A stretch of 64,000 nucleotides of DNA, taken from contig NW_025947730.1 of assembly GCF_000764305.2 (NCBI RefSeq), positions 356,064 through 420,063 of the forward strand, written 5' to 3'. The stretch is from Hyalella azteca (lineage: Eukaryota; Arthropoda; Malacostraca; Amphipoda; Hyalellidae). A program made the translations under genes and the position numbers. Positions 50,161 to 61,400 of this stretch are shown here, one piece after another. Position 1 is the stretch's first letter. Each line of letters opens with the position of its first letter. A model generated the notes under the pieces. It was not told the DNA's origin and searched no databases. It worked only from the letters and a program-made list of their open reading frames with translations.

Positions 50161-53100
50161 AATTCAAATAATCCTCCTACAACTTAGCTCTACAACTGAG
50201 ACAGCCGCCAGACACCGCGTGCTCTGAAGTGGGGCGTTCATGAACAATGCTTCATGAAACGCGAAACTATTAGTTCTAAGCTGAAGATTGTTTCCTCTAT
50301 AATTTAACAATTTTACCGAATGTGAGGCTTACTTTTCATTGCTGCAGGTAATTTTCCTTCGGTCAGCCTGAAAGAGGTTTAAAAATTTTCTTTTTAAAGA
50401 AATGCATTCTCAACTTTTTGTACAATCTTTACGTTCAGTTAATAATTAAAATAAATAAGACTAAGACAATGGCACTTGAAATAATTTAAATTTAATTCGT
50501 ATCTCTCGTCGATAACTATATTCTCAATGCATTTGATAGCGATGAGACGTCAATTATTACTTATTAGTACTTATTAAAGGCTAAAGCATATCACTACTTA
50601 ACCTGGAACATCTAAATTTTCAAAAATATTTAACGGATGAAAGAAGCACGCTAGTTGATCGCTCTACCTCCATGCTCTTTCAATGAACCTAAAATAATAC
50701 ATAACCGTTTCCTAACCTGGAAAAACCATAACGACGGCCAAAATAATCTATATCTTTTTTTACCAATAACTTCTCTCCCTTGATATATTAGATGTTATCG
50801 ACGAACTTAGGTTGTAGTATCTTTACTAACAACAGTATGGAGACTTTTATAGAGATATTCACTTGTAAATCCACTAATAAAATGAGGAAAACATTTTCTT
50901 AAATGAATGGAATTAATCCAGATTTAATTTTCAACAAGATCAGCTGAAATTATATACATCTTTTGCAAACATGATTTACATTAAGTCTGGGCTAAAAATT
51001 TTTCCAATTATTCAATATTCATCTTAATTATTACCAGGAAATCTATCTTCCTGGTGAGTCTACACCACACAAGTAAAGCCTGATTCGGATCAACAAGCCG
51101 GGAAATTTCCACTAATTCTTTTAATTCCACAATAAGGGACAGGTCAGGCTGAAAAAGACTAGCTGTGGGATTAAAATATTAAGTTAACTTACAAATTATG
51201 TTTAATATACTAATTAAGCACAAGCGTTTTCACACTAATTTGCATAAATAACTTCAAAGGCGATTCCGAAACACGGTTTCGTGTTGACATACGATTTTGC
51301 GCTAACACGGTTTTGCGGAGAAAAATACAGAAACTTCTTATCAATTAGAAGCGGATCTTCTACGTTTGGCTCACTGATGACAACACCATACAAATTTTAA
51401 CTGGATAAAAAGACGATAAAAATATAATTTTAGTATGTTGGACTTCAATGAAATTTCGTTTAATAATTAAATAGTTTATCAACGGATTAAAGTCAACAAT
51501 GGCAAACATCGCATTGTCAAACGAAATTTGAGAACTGTATAAATAAATGTTCGCTAGTTGAACTGAGTTTTGCGTCTGTGAAACGTTCGTGGCAAAGTTC
51601 ATAAAACTGAACGGCGTCGTATATATCGCTGGTTCAAGACGAGAATTTTCTAGTTAATATCAATCTTAAATACACCGAACTATACGCGTTGCGTACTAAC
51701 CTACACTATACACAATTCATATAAGCATACTATACCAGATATATTCCGCTCCTAAAGTAAGTCAACTTAGTTCGGGAGCTTGGTGACGCTTAATTTAGAA
51801 TGAAGAATGAAGCGCGAGACTTGATCCTTGTTTCCTTATATTTCGGCGTCGAAACCTGCGCGTACAGGAGTCTATAAGAGTGTGAACATACAAGAAACCG
51901 AGATCATAGAATGATAATTACTTCAATGAACTCAGTTACATAAAGGAGCTGCTTTAAATCGAACATACAAAACACCATGATCATATAGACTGATAATTAG
52001 TTTTATGAACACAGTTCCAGAAGGGAGCTGCTTAATTTCAAGCGAGTGCAACATTCAAGGCACGAAGTCAATCGTACTCTACTTAATCTAATTAATCTCA
52101 TTGGTCTGTCACATGACTCTAACCGATTTCATAACTTATAGCATCATTAAAGGCACATAGACTAGGCAATAATGAACGTCGAAGGGTTACATCTAGCCGA
52201 CCACAAGTTATTCTAATAGATTTCAATATTCATTATTAGCAATAACAAGGTGTCCTTTTGAGGATCTGACAGAGGCAGGCTACTGCTAGAATATTAAGTG
52301 GCTGGTCTACTTTCCAAGCTGGCTGACTGCACGGTAATTAACATGACACAAGGTAAATTCGCAAAGATTCATTAACTTACGATCTTTGAGGCTCTAGAAA
52401 GACGAACGTGGACTTCAATTTTTCAATGATTTCCGAAGGAATAGCTTTTACCACTAGGAATACGATACCTGCAAAATATGGAATACAGTATTTAGACTGG
52501 AACTAGACCATTTAACTTCACAGTACGGCAGCTTCTCTGACAATCCCAATCATTCTCAAATTGACGTTATTCCCATACAACCAAAGCACACTTGACACGC
52601 ATTAGCCTTAAAAAAGAAGCTAAATCAATTTGTGATGATTAAATGATCATCTGTAGCAACTAGCAATTACAAAGCATTTTCCACAAGAATTATGTATATT
52701 TTTAGGGCACAACAGAAACTAATAGATCTAGCTCACGGAAAATATCGCTGTGAGATGACGCCGCATTGGTTGATTAACTTAGTTGATTCAAATCAAACGA
52801 ATGGATTAAACAAATAATTAAAGTACAACAGACATTCTGTGATATGCCGCTGGCTTAGAGAGGCGCCAATCTTGACTAAGTGACATACAACTTCAGGAAT
52901 CAAAAATAATCACTGATATTCTCACAAACAGTCTTTGCTCTTTCATAAAACCTCAGTCATCCAGTAAATGCACATATTTCACATTTGACACATAGAAACA
53001 CAGAAATAAATTGAATTTTCCGGAATTTGCAGGCATTAGATAATTTTCATGCTGCGATACGCATTTAATATTATATTTACTCTACAGTTTATAGTTACTC

Positions 53101-53526
53101 TCTCGAGCTCCTGGGTCAACGATATATTGATACTATTTTTACACGTTCAAATGAACGTGACACTCCGCCCCGGTTGACTGCGTGGAAAGTCAACTTTTAT
53201 TTTTTCAGAGCTCGTTTTGGTTGGCGTTCTGTTCTGGCAATCTGGTGACGCCTTCGCTACGTCAAACAACTACCCTCGTTATGTCAACTGGCACTAGTGG
53301 CCAAAACAAAAGAAGAAAATTTTGGCGCTAGTGGCCGACAAGAAAGACATCACTATGCTAAATACATGAATACACCTTCACATTGATACACGAATACTCC
53401 TCAATACATGAATACATTAATAGTACACTTTTGGCGCTCAGGGCCGCAAGATTTGCATGCGAACTGTAATAAGTGAAATTCAGCCATGGCACTCTTCGCA
53501 AACAAACTTTACAATAGTGACACCAT
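50161..53526. other. Spacer between duplication copies, no gene seen
   Basis: AT-rich sequence without supported exons or RNA genes. Contains a 77-bp unit repeated twice (51884-52036) and three PBS-like TTGGCGCT/TGGCACT-AGTGGCC motifs near 53290-53440. Confidence 0.45.
51884..52036. repeat. 77-bp direct repeat, two units
   Basis: GAACATACAA..GATCATA..GATAATTA..GAGCTGCTT occurs at 51884 and 51961, head to tail, with moderate divergence. Confidence 0.75.
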
Positions 53527-53665
53527 AAATTGAAAATTGAATTTTATACTAGTGAATACATTGAATCTGACACTCACTACTATCAAATTTTCACAATTGG
53601 CATTGAAATTTACGCCAGAGAATACTTTGAATCTAACACTCAAGACCATCAAATTGGCAAAGTCA
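53527..53665. repeat. About 70-bp direct repeat, two units
   Basis: Two head-to-tail units share GAATAC-TTGAATCT-ACACTCA and ATCAAATT blocks (about 53532-53590 and 53605-53660). Confidence 0.6.
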
Positions 53666-54750
53666 CGTAACTCAACACTCTTGGGACATCGATTTGAAAG
53701 CCAAATCCCTTCGGTAGTGTAGACGAGTGAGATTCACCGCTCCACCACGTCTTCTGAGGCGGCGACGTCGTTCGTGTTGCCCTCTCTTCTTGACGACCTG
53801 GTTCAACGCGAGAAACTTGCCGCGCTTCACCGCCTGGGTCGACGGACTCCCATCGAAGGGACTGAGAAATTGTTCCATGCAGATCCATTTCAAATTTTGC
53901 GGTCAACGTGTCCGCCATGTCTCGAGAACGGGTGACTCCAACGACCCTCACTGATCTCTGGGTTGGATCCAATTCTGGAGGTGCTGTCGCCGCGCTCCAT
54001 GCGGTAGCTGATATAGGCAATGCTATCACATGACTCCGCTGAGTAGCCGATGTATGTGAGACTAACTCCGCGCTCCGCCGAAGAGCCAATGTCGGCGAGG
54101 CTGACATGGCGCTCCAATGAGGAGCCGATGTCGGCGATACTGACACTGCACTTCGTTGAGAAGCCGATGTTGTCGAGACTGACGCCGCGCTCTGCTGGGG
54201 AGCCGATGTTGGCGAGACTGACGCGGCTCTCCACTGAAGAGCCGATGTCAGCGAGACCGCTCTGGGGCTACGATGATAGACAACTCCTCCTCAAGCACGG
54301 TCGACGCTGGTGGACTTGTGACTGCTATCGTGCCCTCGGAATGAGCCGCTGTGCTTGACGCTTCTGCAGGATGCGGCGCTGATGAAGGAGTGACCGCGCC
54401 CCTGCCCTCAGGCTGAATCGCTGCGCTCGACGCTTCGGCATATGACGAGTGACGGTCGTCGGTCTTCTTGGAGGAATGCTCCAATTCGAAATCAACATGA
54501 ATCTCGAGGGGGCTTTCATGACTGGCCTCTGGGCGGCGTTAATTTCACCAAAATTGGGAGATCAAGTAGAGCGCGTTCCAATGCGATTCGAGCCAGGGTT
54601 ACTTGAGGATCTTCGTGTCGTCGGCTCAACGATTGTCCTGGGAAAACCCCAGGTGCGGATAGACCGAAGGCCTCCCTCTGCCGAAGCAACGTGCATCGGA
54701 AAGGCGCGGTCTACCAAATAGCATAGTTTCTGGTCCAAGGAAACCTGCAA
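53649..54750 (-). pseudogene. Decayed retroelement-like coding block (tentative)
   Basis: This GC-richer island in AT-rich spacer has protein-like frames on the minus strand broken by shifts: MQVSLDQKLCYLVDRAF (from 54750), an Ala/Ser/Glu-rich part (54484-54248), a 13-residue repeat region and MADTLTAKFEMDLHGTISQ (from about 53917). Composition and position next to PBS-like motifs suggest a retrotransposon gag-like region, but no zinc knuckle, protease or RT motif is present. It could also be an exon cluster of an unrecognised gene. Confidence 0.3.
54009..54255. repeat. 39-bp (13-codon) tandem repeat, about six units
   Basis: GAGCCGATGTCGGCGAGACT-type units at about 39-base spacing (54048, 54087, 54126, 54165, 54204, 54243). 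On the minus strand it reads SLADIGSSAERGV-like repeats, on the plus strand EEPMSARLT-like repeats. Period divisible by three keeps frames open on both strands. Confidence 0.75.
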
Positions 54751-54859
54751 GATATTTTCTCTCGCTAGATGTCTATCAGTTCATTATAAGAACTCGCTAG
54801 AAGTCTAACAATAACTTCAAACGGTACTAATATTTATCGCTTCAATTTGTGCTTTGTAA

Positions 54860-55000
54860 AAATCCGACCTTGGGTCCGGCGAGTGGTTAAAATAACTAAG
54901 TTCGGAGCAGTGAGTTGCGGGTTTGAAACTGACAGCTAACTGTAAAAATTACGATCGTAATCGGCAAGTTGGCCGGCTGGCTTCTTGCCGGTTGGTTTTT
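54860..55000 (+). mobile_element. tRNA-derived SINE (copy 2)
   Basis: Counterpart of the element at 39290. A box CGGCGAGTGGT near 54877-54887; B box GGTTTGAAACT at 54920-54930, with one C-to-T change that weakens it. Shared by both copies, so older than the duplication. Confidence 0.6.
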
Positions 55001-57138
55001 ATATTTACAAACAATAAAATTGCAGCAGACTGATTTAGAATACCCCCAGCTTGCTGAAAAAATTGTGCGATGCAAAGAATCGGCAACAAGCCACTTTATT
55101 GGCAAGTCTCCAAAACTTTTAAAGTATATTTTTAATTAGAATGATCATGTAATATAATTATTCGGTGTTATTTATTGTTCGGTATTTGGGGCAGATGGTA
55201 GTATCTAATGGTATACACGGCGACTGCAATGTACATGAAATTCATTGGTACTCGATCACAAAAAAAAAATAATACCATTGTAACCTAATTAAGAATTGAA
55301 ATCGTTCGTGTCCCCGGAATTGCTTGCATATCCGCCTGTAATGTCCAAGCGTACAATGGCGGCGCAGTTCGTATGTCATCTTTTTCATTGGGATACGCTG
55401 GTAAAGATGGGACTTCAGCCAGAAATGGTTCTTTGGCATTACTCATGATTACGACTTCTTGTTCCAGGTAACTTGTAGGCGGATGTTACAGCGACCTATT
55501 ATGACGGGTGAGTCTATTTGATGTGAACCACGTGGCTGTGAGTACAAAAGACGTCGTAATTACTTGCGTGTACAAGTATTATTATTTGTGTCGTGCGTAC
55601 ATGTTTGGTATTCTGCCCGCCGACTAAATTTGATATTTAGTAACGAAAGGATCATATTTTAATAAATAAACAGTGTTTTTTCCGCTTTTTACATGGGCAC
55701 GGACATATTCTCGAAGTTCATTGTCTGCAAAACTTATTGAAACTGACTTCAGTAATGAACGTTTGGTGCAGATGTAACTTCGTCTTTTGAATTAACCTCA
55801 TCACCGTTGGGACCCGATTGTTTAATCTGAGCAAGTTAACCAGATTTAACTTTCAACTATTGCCACCATTGAATGGTCGCAATAGCCGGTTTATGTTGGA
55901 AGTTATCCCCAACAATAAAATTAATATTTTTGCTAATAACTTTCAGGTTTACTTGTCCAAGCTATTGAATCCTAAAAGTCCCAATTATAAATATTAAACT
56001 TTGGCAGTGTTTCCACGAGAACCTTTATCTATATAAAATCTTAATTATTTTGAAGGTCTTATCATGATCGCTCATTGATGAATTTAAATTTAACTCCTAT
56101 TTTTTAGTATTGCATCAAGAAAAATATGTGGACCGTCTGAAGCGCACCCGCCTGAACGTCCGCGTCACATGAAATAGTAAATAAATTATCAGTTCGCCGA
56201 ACCTTTTAGCATCACAAATATGTCTGGACGTTTCTTATCTTGAGCTTTTTTTAGAGAAATAGTTACTAATATCCAGGGATGATATATAACCACGTACTCA
56301 AGTTTAATATAAATAAGATACACGACAACAAACATAAAATTTGGTTTGCTCTTTGAACTTTGTAGCATCTTGACTCGTTGTTTAAATAAAATAGGCGATA
56401 TTATATCTACTTTAGGTCATATTACGTAGATTTTCTAACAAAAAATTACCATCAAAGAGTTGCCGTTGTAATGGCTGTTTTTGAAATAAATATAATTTAA
56501 CAAACACGGTCAACAATCGCGTGAATTTTTTTACAATACAAATTAAGACTTCATCTTTGTTCATATTAGAAAGCACGTTACCATTCACTTGGTTTTTCGA
56601 CCTTCATCGATCAATTGCTTCTAAAGAGATTCAATAGACGTTGTTTTTCCATGCATGGTTTCATTAGCATTCCAAAGATCTAACCATCAGTTTTTTTTAT
56701 CGAAGGGTCATGGACTTTAGACTTTTTCTGCAAGGTATGCAAAAGGTTTTTATAAAGTTCAACCGTTATCATATTTTCTTTTCTGACTTACCGGTTTAAC
56801 AGAATGAAACCGAATGGCTATATTCAAGCGATGGCGGATGAATAAATTGAAATCGATTCTCTAATATATTTGTTGTAGTCAGCGCTGCTTCGTAAAAACC
56901 CAGAATTTGCATTTGCATTTTTTACAAGTATCTCCTCAGTTTCCCTGTCTTTCAGGTCTTCTTATGACTGCAACAATACAAATTGTTACAGTTAAAATTT
57001 GTGACACTTTTAATCGCCGGATAATTATATCGTTTTACGATAACGCATTATGAAGCTCTTGAGTGATAAGATATTGTTGATTTGGCTGGTTGCTTTTGTT
57101 TTACTACTGGTCCGATACGTTCAGGAACTGATGTCCAG

Positions 57139-57281
57139 GGGCCATACTTTCAAAACTCGCTAAGTGAACGTAAGTACTTACGATCTATTTTCTTGTCTAT
57201 GATTGGTGGGTTTTGCTTGAAAGGCCGTCAATGATTGGCTCATGAACTTACGATCTCTTAACTTTTTTGAAAGTATGGCCC
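57139..57281. mobile_element. 143-bp TIR element present only in copy 2, CAG target duplication
   Basis: Ends GGGCCATACTTTCAAAA and TTTTGAAAGTATGGCCC (inverted copies) flanked by CAG at 57136-57138 and 57282-57284. Copy 1 has the empty site (TCTCCAGATGCTTC near 41806). The interior repeats ACTTACGATCT twice. A three-base duplication and GGGCC termini recall PIF/Harbinger-like MITEs; the family is not certain. Confidence 0.8.
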
Positions 57282-58435
57282 CAGATGCTTCAACTTGCTC
57301 CAATTCAGCGCAGTTTCAAATCACACATGCCAGTGATTTACTCGCAACACCGCAACAGTTATAAACTCATCCAGCGCCAAGCAACCTGCCCTGCCCGAGG
57401 CGCGATATAGACTCACTGCCCTATAGGCAATGGGCGCTTTAATACTGTATTTCCAAGCCCAGTCTCGGCAGTCTGCCTTCACATGCGGGTCGGGTGACAT
57501 GCTGTATGCTCTACTTCTTGCTATGCGGAAGTAACTAAAAATATCAATTTGTACGACTAGTTTAATTGATTTCACTGCCAACACGTTAACAAGTGTGGCC
57601 AAACTTATTTCACTGTTCACTGGCGTTTCCAAGTTTCGGCTATCGCATCAGTTCATCTCACGCAATTTCGGCAAAGATGGAAAATGAAATGAAAGTTCGA
57701 AATTTTATTTTATTTCTTCAATTCATTCGTAAAGCATGTTTGTTAGGAAGTGAAACGGTTTATTTGTATCCTAGTAACATCGAGCGTAACTTTTCTGTGT
57801 TAAAATGTTATCCAAAGCTGTCATTTGCTTCCAAAAATTTTTAACTCGAATCATTGATTGATATTCGTAAAAAAATTCTTCAAATCCTTTGAAATAATTA
57901 ATTTCTGAAACCCATGTAATATTAAATTTCAGGAACTAGCAATCAAATGACTAGTTTTTATTTTGAAATTAATAAATAATATATCATTAACTTTTTACAT
58001 ATAAAATAGTTCTTAAATTTCAAGCTTTAAGCGTCAAATTTTACGATAATCGTAACAGAAATGTTCTAAATTCTAAATAAATTACAATAACATATCTAAT
58101 TTATTCAGTTCCGAATGAATTGAATCATCGTAGTTCAATCTGAATCATCGCTAAACCCTGTCAGGTGCAGCGAAGTTCATTGCACTGCATCCCTGCAGCG
58201 AAAATGATTTTACAGATAGGCTCGACGCCCTCATTTCGCTCATCCCGTCTGCAAGAACATAACGACATTCTTTCTATAAATTTTTTCTCTAATAGTACTT
58301 CTTATGAATGTCAGCATCCTAATTTGTTTACGAGTAGGAGAAATCGCTACTTTCAAATTGGAAGTGTTAAATTAAGGCACCCATGTTGACATAGTAACCC
58401 GTAGGAATAGGTAAGAAATCGCTTATTAAGAGAAG

Positions 58436-61400
58436 ATGGGTCGTATCAAATTTCAAGTAACACTCCTATGGATATTCTCTGTATTCGTCTTCTTTATATT
58501 AAAGGTAATATGATCTCAGGTGAACAATACGATAAAGTCATATTGACTTTTGAATTTTTCCATCATTGGTATAAATAATTTTTTTTAAATAAACTACTAA
58601 CATATTTTGGCAGTCAATAAATAGTTGCTTTTATCCACTGACGAAATTTCAATAAATACTTGCTAGCCCAAATAGAAAATTCCGCACATATCAAAAATAT
58701 TTTTTTTATGGATTGTTTTCTTCACTTTACTAGTTGGAAGAGTTAGTGGAGTGCCAATTGTTCCAGGTATTTATTAGTATTTTACGAACGATATGTTCAT
58801 AATTTCTTATATAGTTTATTATTTTAAATAATAATTAATATTCGTGCCCCAGAATGGTGACCCGGCCTGGTTGCAATTCAACGAGATAGAGACTGGCATT
58901 GACTGGCGGTCTAAAATGCAGGTAAGTAAAAACTTTAAATAAAAGGCTGATGACAGTAAACTATGTGTGCAATTATATGAGACTATTATCTAAATGTTTT
59001 CCTCGGCGTAATAACTTTACTCTTTCCTGGTAGTGAACATTAGCCGCTATAATAATACTAAAAACTAATAATTAAAGTATACTGAAATGCATGATCTTGT
59101 AAGGTCATATGAATCTTTTTAACGGATAACTTTATTGACTAAGTTACCCCATCATAACAGTACTTCTGAATCGCTCTTCAGACAACATGTTTTTAAAAGC
59201 CTAATTTGTTGATACCGTGCATTAATTTCTTTGAACTCTTTAATTCTCATCCAAAATCTTGACATGCGATTAATTCAACTGAACCGAAGGTCGAGCAACA
59301 GCACCGACGACTACACACACAGAAAGCCTGCCAATTGCTGGGTAACTCGTCTAAATACGCGAGCCTGGACGAGATGAACATGACGTGTGTCAACAATAAG
59401 GTTAGCATGATGACGAGTGTCAACAATAAGGTTAGCATGATGACGTGTGTCAACAATAAGGTTAGCATGATGACGTGTGTCAATAATTTGGTTGTTATGG
59501 AAACGTGTTTTTAACAATAAGGCTTGTAATATGTATACCAATGTGATGAATGAGTTTATCAATTTGAGGGGGTATTTACAGTAGCTGTTCCCATTATCCA
59601 TAGGTAAAGTACGAGAATCATTCTGAAACGATATTAATTATGTAATTCCTTGCAATATGAACGTGGATATTGTGCTGAGTTTTCCTCTGTTGATATTCAC
59701 TGGGACGAACGGTGAGAATCGAGGTGACAAATGCACAGATTAAACAGAGTAATACTTATCATTAGCACCCTAATTACCTAATTAATTCAACCTAAATTAC
59801 CGAGAGAAATCTAAGCTAACCTAAATTACCTTGGTTGAGAAATTACCCTTAATCTTCTTTTAGTATATTTGGGTGAAATGTGAAGTAATTTCTAGCTGTG
59901 ATGCTGCAAGCGTCTGAATAAATTCATCAGGAATATTTTTCTGTGAGAGGGTGTCCAGAAACTACATCTTCACACTTTATTTTTGTAATTACACTGGATA
60001 AATTTACGAATTTATAAGATAAATTGCTACTATTTTTCCTTTAGATTTAATTCCCACCCCTTTATGAGAAAACTCTGCGGTAAATAGCGGAAACTTCGTA
60101 AAAAAATTACTAGTACTCGTACGATTAAACTTGAGGTTCAACGAAAACTTTAACTGAAAATTTTTTAATTCAGTGCTGGTCCAAGAATAGAAATAACACG
60201 TGTTTCATGATTTTTTTAGCTTCTGTTGAGTGGTCAGCCGCACAGAAAACTGTGCTGCCATTACGGTGCGTCGAGAAAACCGGTTGCCAAAGTTTTATAG
60301 GGCATTGAGGCATCAAAAATAAAATAAAACTGCTCTCCAACCCATCAGTATTTAATCATTCCAGAAGCGTCATTATATATATGAACACAATAGCTGTATA
60401 CTTTCTTACCCAAATAGTTTTTCCGATTTTTTCAATCATGTTTGGACACTCTTAAAATTAAACAACTCGTGTTTCCGAGAAGAATTCGATAATTTTTTGT
60501 ATTTTTCTGTAGTTTTTGACTTCAATTCACTTGTTTGTAGATTCTTGAACGACTAAGATCATATTTGCTCTAATTCAGCATCAGTACATTAGTGTTTCCT
60601 ATGCGATTAATTAAATTGGTCCAAGTCCCGTTAAGTGAAATAAAAAACTTAGTTATTTTGCCAATTCGCCAAAAGGCAAGAAGTGTAGGGTTGACGCTCG
60701 ATGAGAACGCCTCCAAGAGTGTAAGTTTTGAAATTTTGTTCTCGCCCCTGACAGTCGCAATCATGCGACGATACATGGCTTTGATGATGGACAAAAATAG
60801 ATTTATTTTAACTCCTTGCATAAGTTTCCCAGACGCACCCTTCAGGAGAATAAACTTGCCAGCTAAATATTGGCGTTTAACCAACATATGATGATTGGAA
60901 ACCAAAATACTTAACTAAAACCTGAAATATTGATTAGGAAATTTATCCCTCAGACGCGTTTATAATACAGGTCAATTATGATTCTATTCGACATTCTTTA
61001 TCGCTATGCTGATAATTTCATGAAATTATTGGTACTTTGTTTTTGGACATACTTTTCTGGCTGATATTTCTTCCACTGCAAGAACAGTAGCTGTAAGCAG
61101 TGAGTAAGCTCTGTTTTAAACAAATTTATTTGTTGCACCCTACCCTAATAAACACTCATGTCAGGTGACAAATTTCATACGTCACCACCCTGTAGCATCT
61201 CTCACGTCACCTTCCGTGACGTCATTGTAGTAAGCCTCTATATAAGCTCTTCAAGCTTACCACCAGTCAGTCATAGACCATGCAACACCTCTTAGCTGCA
61301 GTCCATTAATTGCAGCCTAACCTCAGACGCATCCACCACGTATATCGGCTCCGGCACTCGCTGTTCCTAATCGCGGTCGTGTCGTTAACTATACCTTCTG

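Noticed and set aside
49713..50227. Overlapping open frames of 66-134 codons on both strands
   Set aside because: They run across the 55-57-bp minisatellite, exist in several frames and strands at once, and have no domain or splice support.
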